Positions 16,562 through 25,591 of a stretch of DNA of 64,000 nucleotides are shown here, in pieces. Positions within the stretch are counted from its first letter, which is position 1. The number at the start of each line of letters is the position of its first letter. A program made the position numbers and the translations under genes. Source of the stretch: an uncultured Ruminococcus sp. Lineage in GTDB: Bacteria; Bacillota; Clostridia; Oscillospirales; CAG-272. Below the pieces are notes generated by a model, which saw only the letters and a program-made list of their open reading frames with translations, did no database searches and was not told the DNA's origin. Location: assembly GCA_902782445.1 (NCBI GenBank), contig CACZNC010000008.1, positions 37,536 to 101,535 on the forward strand, in the 5' to 3' direction.

Positions 16562-17779
16562 TTATTTTGTCTCTCTGAGCAGCTCGATCTGCCCGGGAGC
16601 CAGCCACATGCGCACGGACCGCCCGTCGTCGGACAGAGCGCCTACCGCGTCCATGGGACCGGTGAGGATCTGCCAGGAATCGCCCCACTGCTTGCGCTCC
16701 ACCTTTACGCCCGGAGCGAAGATGAGATGCGCCTCGATATTCTTCTTGCGGTCCAGATTCACAACGGTCCGATAGCGGACGCCGTTTTTGTCCCGGAAGG
16801 TGGACACCAGCATATCGACGCCCTTCGCATTCTCCGCAGCCAGCAGTCCGTCGTCCGGCGCGAAAGCGGGCAGGCCGCCATAGGGTTTCCCGGTAAACTC
16901 CGCCTTCTCAATGGTGAGCTCCATCATCTCGGCGCCGAGCCGCTTCTGGAAATAGCGGTTTTCCTCCGAAAGCCAGCCGAAGGAGGCGGTGCGCTCGTGG
17001 AAGGCGTTGATGGGGAAACAGCGGTAATTGTCGTGGGGCCCGTCGCTCATCACATAGAAATAGCACACGGCCTTGGCGCCCAACGCGGCGGAGGTGGAGA
17101 TCTGCCAGCGGAAGGCGTCCTGATCGGGGCAGGCATAGTCGTAGTGGCCGGAGGAGAGCACGGTGTTCATGAAGGGTACGCCGTGGCGCAGAGAGGCGTC
17201 CTTCATTTCCCGCAGGTTATTGAAGTACGCGTCCCATCCGCTGTCGCCCTCCCACATCTGGGTATAGCAGTCCCATCCCAGAAGGGCCAGATTTCCTTCG
17301 GTCACCGCCCGATCCAGATAGGGGCCGTATGCGGGAGAACCGATGCGCTCCCCGATCCAGTCGAACCAGGGCAGAAGATTCAAGAAGGGGATAAGGTTCG
17401 GGGCCTCCTCCCGCTGAATCCGCGCGACGGCGAAGAAGTTCGAGGCATCCGGCGCATCGGGCTCGTCGCCGACGTAGAAGCCGTACACAGCGGGATGGCC
17501 GCCGAACTGGGCCAGGGACGCTCTGAACTTTGCCCGGTACTCCGCCTCGTTCAGCACCATGCCTCCCCGGGCCGTGACTCTGCCGTCGAACACGATCGCC
17601 TTCATGCCCAGCGCGTGGAACTGGTCCAGAAGCCGCAGGAGCTTTTCCGGGTCGTCTCCTTCGTTGAATACCGGCGTGAGAGGCATGTTCAGCCCCAGGT
17701 CGGAATAGTCCTTCGCAAGGGTATCCCATGCGCGGTTTATGCTGAAATAGGTCCAGCAGGAAAATCCGAATTCTGCCAT
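16562..17779 (-). CDS. Putative TIM-barrel glycoside hydrolase
   Basis: A 405-residue cytoplasmic protein (no signal peptide) starting MAEFGFSCWTYFSINRAWDT. The strand-loop pattern fits a TIM barrel, and GFYVGDEPD has the acid-residue position usual for clan GH-A enzymes such as GH5 or GH42. A small beta-sandwich closes the protein. I cannot assign a numbered GH family. The start at 17779 has GGGGAGGAATC before it. It may share a transcript with the HAD phosphatase 94 bases upstream, and it ends at the terminator at 16469-16499. Confidence 0.6.
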   Translation of the reverse strand: MAEFGFSCWTYFSINRAWDTLAKDYSDLGLNMPLTPVFNEGDDPEKLLRLLDQFHALGMKAIVFDGRVTARGGMVLNEAEYRAKFRASLAQFGGHPAVYGFYVGDEPDAPDASNFFAVARIQREEAPNLIPFLNLLPWFDWIGERIGSPAYGPYLDRAVTEGNLALLGWDCYTQMWEGDSGWDAYFNNLREMKDASLRHGVPFMNTVLSSGHYDYACPDQDAFRWQISTSAALGAKAVCYFYVMSDGPHDNYRCFPINAFHERTASFGWLSEENRYFQKRLGAEMMELTIEKAEFTGKPYGGLPAFAPDDGLLAAENAKGVDMLVSTFRDKNGVRYRTVVNLDRKKNIEAHLIFAPGVKVERKQWGDSWQILTGPMDAVGALSDDGRSVRMWLAPGQIELLRETK

Positions 17780-17873
17780 ATGCGATTCCTCCCCGTTGTG
17801 ATGCACATGTTACTGTGTACTCTATAATGTCAGCCCGATATGGAATGTTGAACCTTTCCGGCCGATCGTACTC

Positions 17874-18674
17874 TCAATTTTGCGATGTCTGACCGTTTGC
17901 CGCGGTGACGATATCCCCGACACCGCCCAGAACAACGCTCGGACGGTAAGCATACTGATCCAGCGTTTCCCGCGTGGAGATGCCGGACAGCACCAGGACC
18001 GTGGACATTCCGCTCTCGAGTCCGGAGATAATATCCGTGTCCATCCGGTCGCCTATCATAACCGACTCGGCGCTGTGGCATCCCAAAAGCTTAAGCCCTG
18101 TTCTCATCATGAGAGGATTCGGCTTCCCGCAGAAATAAGCCTGCTTCCCCGTTGCCATCTCGATCGGGGCGATCAGAGAACGGCACGCGGGAGCAATTCC
18201 GTTCTCAACCGGGCCCGATATATCCGAGTTCGCCCCCACCAGTTTTGCGCCGGCCAGCACAAGGTTCGTCGCCCTTGTCAGGGATTCCAGAGAGTATGAA
18301 TTCCCCTCTCCGACGATCACGTAGTCGGGATCGACATCGTTCATCGTGACGCCCACATCGTACAGAGCGTTCAAAAGCGCAGAGGCTCCGATCACATAGG
18401 CGGAACAGCCGGGAGCCTGATCCTTGATAAACGCGGCAGTGGCAAGCGCGCTGGTATAAAAATGCTCCTCTGAAACGTCGAGGCCCATTCTTGCGAGACG
18501 CTGCTTCAGTTCTCTCGGCGTATAACCGCTGTTGTTCGTTAAAAACAGGAATTCTTTCCCGTTGGTTTTTAACCAGTCAATGAAATCGCTCACACCGGGC
18601 AGGACACGGTTTCCGGAATAAATCACGCCGTCCATGTCGCAGATGAATCCTTTTTTCTTGTTGAAATCAATCAT
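17874..18674 (-). CDS. HAD-IIA family sugar phosphatase (NagD/AraL-like)
   Basis: A 266-residue haloacid dehalogenase-type phosphatase of subclass IIA. Motif I is CDMDGVIY (nucleophile Asp13 and acid Asp15), motif II FLTNNSGYT, motif III GKPNPLM and motif IV IGDRMDTDI. Relatives hydrolyse sugar phosphates, nucleotides or p-nitrophenyl phosphate in the cytoplasm, and AraL-type enzymes detoxify phosphorylated pathway intermediates. The ATG has GATGAGGCG before it. A TTGCAT-N17-TATAAT promoter lies at 18718-18746. Confidence 0.85.
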   Translation of the reverse strand: MIDFNKKKGFICDMDGVIYSGNRVLPGVSDFIDWLKTNGKEFLFLTNNSGYTPRELKQRLARMGLDVSEEHFYTSALATAAFIKDQAPGCSAYVIGASALLNALYDVGVTMNDVDPDYVIVGEGNSYSLESLTRATNLVLAGAKLVGANSDISGPVENGIAPACRSLIAPIEMATGKQAYFCGKPNPLMMRTGLKLLGCHSAESVMIGDRMDTDIISGLESGMSTVLVLSGISTRETLDQYAYRPSVVLGGVGDIVTAANGQTSQN

Positions 18675-18717
18675 TTTATCGCCTCATCTTTTTGATGGTA
18701 TCTGGTTCTCTCCATTT

Positions 18718-18746
18718 ATTATAGCATATTTCGGACAAAGATGCAA
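18718..18746 (-). promoter_or_regulatory. Promoter of the HAD-IIA gene
   Basis: Minus strand TTGCAT (18746-18741), 17-base spacer, TATAAT (18723-18718), about 45 bases before the ATG. Confidence 0.65.
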
Positions 18747-18851
18747 CCCTTGTTTTTCGGGGAGTCTGTCGATCTGACAAGAGGAGCCGTTCGTCAGCAG
18801 AAGTCAAACATATACGGAACCTCCCGGTAAAGAGGAACATGAGCCCGGGAT

Positions 18852-19268
18852 CTATCTTCGTTTGTATAGAACAATTTCCGGATCGGAACCGCCGCAGCCA
18901 TACTCACAGATAAGAATGAAATCTTCATTTGCGACAACGCCGTAACAGCGGTCCGAATCTGCCTGTTCGACCTGATTTCCCAGATAGATATCGCTGTCTT
19001 TCAAAAACTGAACCGTGGATCCGTTGGCAAGAAGATACGGCAGATTCACATAAGAACCGGTCAGCAGATTCAGGTCTTCTACTGCAAGCCCCTCGATGCC
19101 TGACGCGTTTATTTCGTCGATCAGCTGACGCTTCAGGAGCGGGAAGTCTTTGTTTCTCTCCGCGACGCAGCTGCCGCCGAACGGGTGCCCCTGGCACTTT
19201 TCACACCCTCCGCAGGCCGACAGCCTGGCACAATCTTTGCAGCAGTTTTCTCCGCAATAGGTCTTCAT
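18852..19268 (-). CDS. Cys-rich small protein of unknown function
   Basis: A 138-residue protein whose first 35 residues contain eight Cys (MKTYCGENCCKDCARLSACG, then GCEKCQGHPFGGSC), a likely zinc or iron-sulphur site. The rest is a compact alpha/beta domain ending CEYGCGGSDPEIVLYKRR. I recognise it as a recurring hypothetical protein of gut Clostridia but know no function. AAGGGGGT precedes the ATG. It is cytoplasmic and stands alone between the HAD gene and the effector-binding-domain gene. Confidence 0.65.
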   Translation of the reverse strand: MKTYCGENCCKDCARLSACGGCEKCQGHPFGGSCVAERNKDFPLLKRQLIDEINASGIEGLAVEDLNLLTGSYVNLPYLLANGSTVQFLKDSDIYLGNQVEQADSDRCYGVVANEDFILICEYGCGGSDPEIVLYKRR

Positions 19269-19367
19269 ACGTTTTACCCCCTTATTGAATTTGGAGCTTC
19301 CTGTTTTTGCGATATCGTCGTCTCCCGAGGATCGGGCGGATGAAGCACATCATCAGGCAGAATATGC

Positions 19368-19829
19368 TTATAGTTTTCTGATCGGAAAGAACATATAGCT
19401 TTTTCCGGTCTGCGGGCAGGTAAAATCATGAACCGCGCCGGCAAGCGAAACGCTGTGATCCTCCATATACCGCATCATCTGTGGAAAAGTATTCTCCCCT
19501 TCGTTCTCCACCCGCAGATATTCATAGCCCGGGACGACCCATTTCACCCATCCGTCCGGGGCCTGCGCTCCGTCCGTGCATTCCGCTCCCGCAAGATAGA
19601 GCCCGTTCCTGAAACCATCCCACGGCAGAAAGGAATGCGTAAAATCAGACATTGCCCCCCATACGCCCGCCGGGTTTCCGTTCTCATCTTTTTTCGCCAG
19701 ATGGGAGATTTGATCATAGTGCGCGTTGGCGTCCGCCCATAATTTCTCGATAAAGTCATCGCCGTCAGCAGTCGATCCTTCTTTTCCGATCACTGTGAAC
19801 GATCCCTTTACGACCTTTTCAATCTTCAT
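19368..19829 (-). CDS. GyrI-like / effector-binding-domain protein
   Basis: A 153-residue stand-alone protein of the GyrI-like (AraC effector-binding, SOUL-like) fold. Characteristic points are the IEKVVKGSFTVIGKEGS start, the LYLAGAECTD strand and the PGYEYLRVENEG segment. No DNA-binding domain is attached. Such proteins bind small hydrophobic or cationic molecules and can act as antitoxin-like or sensor proteins. GGAGGAGGCAGC precedes the ATG. It lies downstream of GH43 on the same strand, with about 90 bases between them. Confidence 0.65.
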   Translation of the reverse strand: MKIEKVVKGSFTVIGKEGSTADGDDFIEKLWADANAHYDQISHLAKKDENGNPAGVWGAMSDFTHSFLPWDGFRNGLYLAGAECTDGAQAPDGWVKWVVPGYEYLRVENEGENTFPQMMRYMEDHSVSLAGAVHDFTCPQTGKSYMFFPIRKL

Positions 19830-19919
19830 GATGCTGCCTCCTCCGTGATGCGGAATCCATCCGCCATTGATTTTCGGCTTTCGACAGAACCGCGCGACGT
19901 GTTCCTCTTGCAGAGTCCG

Positions 19920-20897
19920 TCAAAGTTCCTCGCCGGACGGGGGGACAAGATCTGCCTCATATCCGGCGGGCTCTCCCATGACAGGATATCCGCTCTGATC
20001 AAATTCCACCTTCTGGATATGAAAATACCGGGGTGCGGGCGTGACCGTTTCATTGTGTTCCTTCATGCCGTGGTACGCGCACCAGAGTTCCGATCCGTCG
20101 GGAGAGCGGAAGAAGGAGGCGTGCCCGGGGCCGTACACTCCGTTTCCCATGACGAACAGGGGAGTATCGTGTTTGAACCAGTTTTTGGGGTTCGTCATCT
20201 GATCCGGATCTCCGCGGTCGCTGCCTGTGAATTCAAGAACCCCCAGACAATAATGATCGGACCAGCAGCCGTTTCCGGAATAGATGATGAAAAGACGCGA
20301 TCCGTTTTCGACAAAGAACGCGCCTTCATTGATGGCGGCATTCCCGACATAGGGCGGAACCAGTTCCCAACCGTATTCCGCCCGGGCGATCATGGAACGA
20401 CGGCTCCCGAAGGTCCATGGGTTATCGAGAGCGCATACGTCCAATACCTGTCCGTGATCCACGCGGGAACAGCAGATGAACTGCTGACCGTTCGGGGCTG
20501 TATAGACGGTGGGATCAATGGAGAAAACGTCCGGAGTGGGTTTGCATTTGAAGCGCCAGTCTCTGAAAGGGTCGTCGGAAAGGGCTTCCATGATGAAAAG
20601 CCGTTTCTCGCCGGGCTGTTCCTGCGCGCGGCCGCTTGTGTAGATGTACCATTTGCCGTTATTTCCGCGGTGCATTTCCGGCGCCCATATATCGCCCCAA
20701 ATGCCGTCACGGGGTCCGTCAGGCGTATAGATCACCTTTGATTCACCTGTGCAAATAGCGGCGGCATGGCGGCTGCGGAACAGTTCCAGAACGCTTCCGC
20801 GCGTAAACAGAGCGTAGTAATACCCGGTTTCAGGAACATAAGTCATGAATGGATCGGGAGCGCTGAAAGGAGAGATCGGATTTCGAAATGTATTCAT
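19920..20897 (-). CDS. Glycoside hydrolase family 43 protein
   Basis: A 325-residue five-bladed beta-propeller of GH43 type (arabinofuranosidase or xylosidase). The catalytic base Asp15 is in APDPFM, the pKa modulator Asp128 in SIDPTV, and the general acid Glu191 in INEGAFF. There is no signal peptide, so it should act in the cytoplasm on imported oligosaccharides. AAAGGACC precedes the ATG, and a TTGACC-N17-TATAAT promoter lies at 20938-20966. It is close to the symporter operon and the beta-propeller gene and fits hemicellulose or pectin side-chain use. Confidence 0.85.
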   Translation of the reverse strand: MNTFRNPISPFSAPDPFMTYVPETGYYYALFTRGSVLELFRSRHAAAICTGESKVIYTPDGPRDGIWGDIWAPEMHRGNNGKWYIYTSGRAQEQPGEKRLFIMEALSDDPFRDWRFKCKPTPDVFSIDPTVYTAPNGQQFICCSRVDHGQVLDVCALDNPWTFGSRRSMIARAEYGWELVPPYVGNAAINEGAFFVENGSRLFIIYSGNGCWSDHYCLGVLEFTGSDRGDPDQMTNPKNWFKHDTPLFVMGNGVYGPGHASFFRSPDGSELWCAYHGMKEHNETVTPAPRYFHIQKVEFDQSGYPVMGEPAGYEADLVPPSGEEL

Positions 20898-20937
20898 GGC
20901 GCGGTCCTTTCATGGTGTGGAGATAATATCCGTCTCC

Positions 20938-20966
20938 ATTATACATCACCGGCCCCCGTCGGTCAA
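20938..20966 (-). promoter_or_regulatory. Promoter of the GH43 gene
   Basis: Minus strand TTGACC (20966-20961), 17-base spacer, TATAAT (20943-20938). It overlaps the end of the SLH remnant. Confidence 0.65.
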
Positions 20967-20967
20967 G

Positions 20968-21123
20968 AGAAAAATGAAACCGGAAGAGAATCGCGGCAAG
21001 CTGTTCGCGGGTCACGCTGTCCTTCGGTCCGGATTTGCCGTTGCCGCAGCCGAGGACGATGCCGTGGGAGGCCGCCCATTCGACGCCGTCGGCGTATCCA
21101 TTCGCCCGCGGGAACATCCGTGA
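20968..21123 (-). pseudogene. S-layer homology (SLH) domain remnant
   Basis: The minus-strand frame encodes YADGVEWAASHGIVLGCGNG, then KSGPKDSVTREQLAAILFRF. This is a near-canonical SLH repeat, normally found at the end of cell-wall-anchored enzymes. The frame has no start or signal and no protein body, and the upstream sequence is occupied by the opposing promoter and the beta-propeller gene. It is therefore the tail of a lost surface protein. The remaining bases of 20898-21273 hold two promoters. Confidence 0.65.
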
Positions 21124-21172
21124 AGACGCCGGATCGCGGCAGTCCGTACCGGCAAGCGGTGCTCCGCGGGTG

Positions 21173-21202
21173 TTGACACGCTCCGGCACGGTATGGTATA
21201 AT
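21173..21202 (+). promoter_or_regulatory. Promoter of the beta-propeller / GNAT / beta-helix genes
   Basis: TTGACA (21173-21178), 18-base spacer, TATAAT (21197-21202), about 65 bases before the start at 21274. Confidence 0.7.
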
Positions 21203-21273
21203 ACGGCAGGGGACGGCGGGATATCCTGCATCCTGCCGACCGGAAATACCGCACGCTTGACGGAGGCGCCGCC

Positions 21274-22461
21274 ATGTATGTCTTCACGCCCGATGACGGA
21301 TTCCATTACTTTTTCGGCTATTACGACCTGCAGCCCTTCGATTCCTCCGAACGGTTCCATCTCGTGCACCGGGTCCGCTTCATGGACCGTCTTCCCGCGG
21401 CGGACGACACGGCGGAGCTCGGAGCGGTCGATCTCGAAACCGGCCGCTTTCTGAAATATGCCGAAACGACGGCGTGGAATTTCCAGCAGGGCGCGATGCT
21501 GCGATATTTCGGGGACGACGGGCATATCCTCTACAACGTCCGCGACCGGGGGACTCCCTCCGGATTTGCCGCCGAGATCCTCGAACCGAAGACCGGCGCG
21601 AAACGGAGGCTTCCCTGCCCCGCGGCCGACGTATCGAAAGACGGGACCCTTCTTCTCTCGGTGAATTTCAGCCGGATCTTCGACTTCCGGCCCGGATACG
21701 GATACGCCGGCGTTCCCGATCCCCGGAAGGACGTCCGCGCGCCGGAAGACGACGGCATTTTTCTGACGGACACCCGGACCGGGAACACGCGCCTCATCGC
21801 GGATTACGACAGGATCCGGCGGGAATTCCCCCAGCCGCCCTTTTCCGACGGGAAGCTGCTGGTCAACCACATCACGTTCAATCCGGCGGGCGACCGGTTT
21901 CTGTTCCTGCTCCGGAACTTCCCCGAACCCGGACAGCGGGGGTGGAAGACCCAGCTCATCGTATCCGACACGGACGGGAAAATGAAAAAGCTCACCGATT
22001 ACTGTCTGAACTCCCATTATCACTGGAAAAACGACCGGGAGATCCTGATCGTGTCCTCGCTCCGCACGGAAGACGACGGCTTTTCCCTCGTCCTCATCGA
22101 CAGCGAAACCGGAGAGGCCGTCCTGCTCCCGGATCCGAATCCGAACTGGGACATTCACTGCCTCTACTCCCCGGACCGCCGTCTGATCGTCGGAGACAGC
22201 TATCCCGGCGGATCCCGCGGCGCGACGCGCAGTCTCTGGCTGATCGACACAGAGCGGGGTGTCATGACGGAACCGGTGCGGGTGGACACGGTGATCCCGC
22301 CCATCGTGGACATCCGATGCGATCTGCACGCGCGCTGGAGTCCATCCGGGCATCTGCTCTCCTTCGACTCGACCCACAGTGGGCGAAGGACCTCCGTTCT
22401 CGTCACGGCGGAAGAACTGCTTGGGCATGACGGCCCTCCCATGACTCTGCCGGCACGGTAA
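21274..22461 (+). CDS. Beta-propeller (TolB/oligogalacturonide-lyase-like) protein
   Basis: A 395-residue cytoplasmic protein starting MYVFTPDDGFHYFFGYYDLQ. It has repeated blade-like segments (DISKDG-type, FNPAGDRFLFLL, YSPDRRLIVGDSY, WSPSGHLLSFDS), the pattern of TolB or WD40-like propellers including oligogalacturonide lyases. I cannot confirm a catalytic site. GGAGG is seven bases before the ATG. The GNAT and beta-helix genes follow in the same direction, so it may head a three-gene transcript. Confidence 0.6.
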   Translation: MYVFTPDDGFHYFFGYYDLQPFDSSERFHLVHRVRFMDRLPAADDTAELGAVDLETGRFLKYAETTAWNFQQGAMLRYFGDDGHILYNVRDRGTPSGFAAEILEPKTGAKRRLPCPAADVSKDGTLLLSVNFSRIFDFRPGYGYAGVPDPRKDVRAPEDDGIFLTDTRTGNTRLIADYDRIRREFPQPPFSDGKLLVNHITFNPAGDRFLFLLRNFPEPGQRGWKTQLIVSDTDGKMKKLTDYCLNSHYHWKNDREILIVSSLRTEDDGFSLVLIDSETGEAVLLPDPNPNWDIHCLYSPDRRLIVGDSYPGGSRGATRSLWLIDTERGVMTEPVRVDTVIPPIVDIRCDLHARWSPSGHLLSFDSTHSGRRTSVLVTAEELLGHDGPPMTLPAR

Positions 22462-22500
22462 CACATTCCGTACAGATTGGAAACGCAGGGAAAGCATATC

Positions 22501-22968
22501 ATGGAATTCAGACTGCTATCAACTCAGGATAAAGAACCCGTAACAGCCCTGTTCAGAGACGTGTTCACAGAAGATCCCTGGAACGACGACTGGAGCGATC
22601 CGGAACAGCTCGGCGCCTATATCGACGATCTGATCGGGCAGAGCAATTCCCTCACGCTCGGATATCTGGACGGGGATCGTCTTGTCGGCCTGTCGATGGG
22701 ACGCATCAAACACTGGTATGAAGGCACGGAATACTGCATCGACGAGTTCTGTATCGCCGGACCGTATCAGCATCAGGGGATCGGCAGCAGTTTCCTGAAA
22801 GAGATCGAAGCATATCTGGCAGAAAAAGGAATCCGGCACATTTTCCTCCTGACGGACAGGGATGTGCCGGCTCATGCGTTTTATTTGAAAAACGGATTTC
22901 GGGAACTGGAAAACAATGTCTCGCTTGCAAAAAAGATTGATTCCCTGTCCGTTCCGGGAAACGATTGA
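22501..22968 (+). CDS. GNAT-family N-acetyltransferase
   Basis: A 155-residue acetyltransferase of the GNAT fold. The acetyl-CoA pyrophosphate-binding loop QHQGIGSSF (Q/R-x-x-G-x-G/A type) is present, followed by the usual HAFYLKNGFRE helix-strand at the C-terminus. The N-terminal MEFRLLSTQDKEPVTALFRD helix is typical. The start at 22501 has GCAGGGAAAG before it. Substrate unknown: it could acetylate an aminoglycoside-like compound, a sugar amine or a peptide. It lies between two carbohydrate-type genes with 20-40 base gaps. Confidence 0.8.
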   Translation: MEFRLLSTQDKEPVTALFRDVFTEDPWNDDWSDPEQLGAYIDDLIGQSNSLTLGYLDGDRLVGLSMGRIKHWYEGTEYCIDEFCIAGPYQHQGIGSSFLKEIEAYLAEKGIRHIFLLTDRDVPAHAFYLKNGFRELENNVSLAKKIDSLSVPGND

Positions 22969-22988
22969 AAGATCGGGAGGCACAAACC

Positions 22989-24380
22989 ATGTCAGCTGTC
23001 ACGTTGGACATCGAACAGAAAGCGGAAGACCTGCGGTACAAAATCGAATCCGCAGAAAATACCCAGCCGGCGGGGGAAGTTTTCTATCTTTCCGCCGACG
23101 GAGACGATTCCGGGGACGGACGTTCTCTCCGGACGCCCTGGAAATCGCTGGACGCCCTGAAGACGCATCGCTTCAAACCCGGCTCGACCGTACTTTTCAG
23201 GCGCGGAGATATCTGGCGCGGGAGCATCGAAGCACAGCCGGGGGTGACCTACGGGGCTTACGGGATCGGGAAGAAACCCTGTCTCTATGGTTCCCCCTTC
23301 GATGGAGCGAAATCGGGGACGTGGACGGAAGTCTGTCCCGACGTCTGGCGTTTCAGCGAAAGGATCCCGGACGACTGCGGCGGAATCGTTTTTGACGGAG
23401 GGACCTGCGCTGCCCAGAAATACGTTTTGAATTACGAGGGCCCAGTTCCCGTCGAAAACGTCACGAAAGAGCCCTTCCGCGGGTATTTCGACCTGACGGG
23501 GGATCTTTCCTTCTGGCATGATCTCGAACCCGGCGCCGTTCACAGCGAAGACCGGGGGACGATCTATCTCCGTTCCGAACACGGAAATCCGGCAGAGCGA
23601 TTTCACGAGATCGAATTTCTACCGCGCAGGCACGGCATTTCCGTCTCCTGCGACAATGTCACGATCGACAACCTCTCCGTCCTGTACTGCGGCGCGCACG
23701 GGATCGGAGCCGGTACGGTAAACGGTCTCTGCGTGAAGAACTCCGTCTTCGGCTGGATCGGCGGAAGCCTGCAATACGTCAAAGACGGGCGTCCGGTACG
23801 GTTCGGCAACGGCGTGGAGATCTACGGAGGCTGCAGGAACTACACGGTCGAAAACTGTCACGTGTATCAGTGCTATGACGCCGGGATCACCTTTCAGTTT
23901 TCCTCTGGCGGACAGCAGGATATCCTCATGGACGGGATACGGTTCTCCGGCAACCTCATCGAAAAGTGCTCCTATTCCATAGAGTACTTTCTCGGAGCGC
24001 CGGACACGCCCGCGGCAGACCGTCAGATGCGCGATATCCTGATATCCGGGTGCATCATGCGGCAGGCAGGATACGGCTGGGGCATCCAGCGGCCCGACCG
24101 TCAGACCCCGGCCCATATCAAGGCCTGGGATCATTTCAACCGCCGCACAGGTCCCTTTCTCATCGAGAACAATATCATGGATCTGTCCCGGTACATGATC
24201 CTGCATATCGGCGTGTCGGACGAAGCATGGCTTCCGGATTTCCGGGGAAACACGATCCGCCAGTATCGGGGAGCATCTTTCGGAAGGATCGGGAAACATC
24301 CCACCGCGATGCTCGCATACAATGACTCCCTCTCCGAAGACGAGCGCTTCCGGAAGGATACGCTGTTGTTCCCGGAATGA
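22989..24380 (+). CDS. Right-handed parallel beta-helix protein (pectate-lyase-like fold)
   Basis: A 463-residue protein. The segment FYLSADGDDSGDGRSLRTPW, then KSLDAL, is the usual entry of DUF1565-like beta-helix enzymes. Repeated coil segments follow (NVTIDNLSVLYCGAHGIG, GNGVEIYGGCRNYTVENC). Such folds occur in polysaccharide lyases and in some GH families. There is no signal peptide, which is unusual for a lyase acting on polymers and points to intracellular action or to a non-catalytic role. The ATG at 22989 has GGGAGGC before it. Confidence 0.7.
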   Translation: MSAVTLDIEQKAEDLRYKIESAENTQPAGEVFYLSADGDDSGDGRSLRTPWKSLDALKTHRFKPGSTVLFRRGDIWRGSIEAQPGVTYGAYGIGKKPCLYGSPFDGAKSGTWTEVCPDVWRFSERIPDDCGGIVFDGGTCAAQKYVLNYEGPVPVENVTKEPFRGYFDLTGDLSFWHDLEPGAVHSEDRGTIYLRSEHGNPAERFHEIEFLPRRHGISVSCDNVTIDNLSVLYCGAHGIGAGTVNGLCVKNSVFGWIGGSLQYVKDGRPVRFGNGVEIYGGCRNYTVENCHVYQCYDAGITFQFSSGGQQDILMDGIRFSGNLIEKCSYSIEYFLGAPDTPAADRQMRDILISGCIMRQAGYGWGIQRPDRQTPAHIKAWDHFNRRTGPFLIENNIMDLSRYMILHIGVSDEAWLPDFRGNTIRQYRGASFGRIGKHPTAMLAYNDSLSEDERFRKDTLLFPE

Positions 24381-24455
24381 GGCAAAGCCGTTCCCGTCGT
24401 GGGTTCCGCCCGCTTGCAATCGTTCAAATTCTGCATCGCCAACAGAGTTGACGAA

Positions 24456-24959
24456 TCAATTATTTGTGTCTGTGCCGTTCGCTTCCGTATAGAAACTGTA
24501 ACAGGCTTTGCCGCCGTATTCCTCGGAACTGTTCCACTCGGTGATGACCTCGTAGATATAGTTTCCGCCTTTCAGCTCGATCATAAATCCTCTGCTGTTA
24601 CTGCCGTCCTGCGTTTCCGTTTCGAAAACATCCACAGGAATATCTTCGCTCCGGGAATCGGGTTTCCCCCAGCATTCCCCACTCCAACAGCGAACCGTAA
24701 TCTCGTCAGGGGCAGTCGTCCAGAGCAGTTCCGCTTTCGATGAATCCGGGTTCGAACAGGACGGCATGTATTTTGGGGCTTCCAGCGGGTGCATGCAGTC
24801 CGCATTGATGCCTGTCTCCGTGCCGTCCCCGTTCGGATATCTCCAGGAGTATGTTCCTTTCAAGGCTTCGATATTTTTGTTCCCGCCGCATGCCACAGTC
24901 AGTGCGGGAGGCTCTTTCAGGACCGGAGTTTCCCCGGAAGTTCCGATGTTTTCGGCGGT
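24456..24959 (-). pseudogene. Downstream half of a stalk-domain protein gene, cut off by a stop codon
   Basis: The 168 codons after the TAA at 24962-24960 stay open in the same frame as the gene upstream. They read TAENIGTSGETPVLKEPPAL, then VACGGNKNIEALKGTYSW, and run to DTNN before the next stop. The only start candidates (GTG at 24896 and similar) lack a ribosome site. The segment looks like the C-terminal beta-sandwich of a secreted protein. The simplest reading is a nonsense change in one gene spanning 24456-25505 and encoding about 349 residues. Confidence 0.6.
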
Positions 24960-25505
24960 TTAGTATCCTTTTGCGCCGGAGATGGAAACGGTTTTCGTCT
25001 CATCGTCGTATCCGACATGGAAATCCAGCGCTTTTCCGAGATCCCGGAGCTTGAAGTAGTTCGCGCCGCCGATCTTGAAAACCGTCAGCGTCACGGACTC
25101 CCCGTCGATGAAGATCCCGTTGTTGGTCGGACTTGCGGAGGCTGTCTCCGCAGCCGCGCCGGTCAGTTCCCCGCCGATTGCCTCATAGGACTTGCCGGTG
25201 GTGATCGAAATGCTCTTCGTCACGTCGTCGTAGTCCACGGCAAACTGTTTTTCACTGCCGTTCAGCATCATGGCCACGTCCCGCAGCTTGAAGTAATTGT
25301 TTCCCATGATCTTGTAGACGGCGGGACGAACGAGATGCGCGTCGGGCTCATTGGCGATGTCGCTCACGACGATCGCGTCGTTCGTTGCCCCGGCAAAAAG
25401 GGGAAGCCCTTCGCATATCTCTTCTCCGGCGGCTGAGACCGGAACGAGAAGCACCGCGCATACGGCCAGCGTCAGCACAAATGTGAATATCTTTTTCATC
25501 ATCAT
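24960..25505 (-). CDS. Secreted stalk-domain (copper amine oxidase N-terminal-like) protein, truncated
   Basis: 181 residues with a Sec signal peptide (MMMKKIFTFVLTLAVCAVLL, then VPVSAAGE). It has two copies of the stalk pattern, NYFKLRDVAMMLNG and NYFKLRDLGKALDF, each preceded by a short beta strand and followed by YDD.TKS/VSI. The domain is common in secreted proteins of Clostridia and probably acts as a structural spacer. The gene ends at a TAA that interrupts an otherwise continuous frame. GGGGGTGA precedes three consecutive ATG codons, any of which could be used. Confidence 0.75.
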   Translation of the reverse strand: MMMKKIFTFVLTLAVCAVLLVPVSAAGEEICEGLPLFAGATNDAIVVSDIANEPDAHLVRPAVYKIMGNNYFKLRDVAMMLNGSEKQFAVDYDDVTKSISITTGKSYEAIGGELTGAAAETASASPTNNGIFIDGESVTLTVFKIGGANYFKLRDLGKALDFHVGYDDETKTVSISGAKGY

Positions 25506-25591
25506 TCACCCCCTGAATCTGTCAGCGCGCCGATAAGAACGGCGGATTCGTTTCGCGGTCGATCAGCATACAGACAGACGCCGTCCCATGC

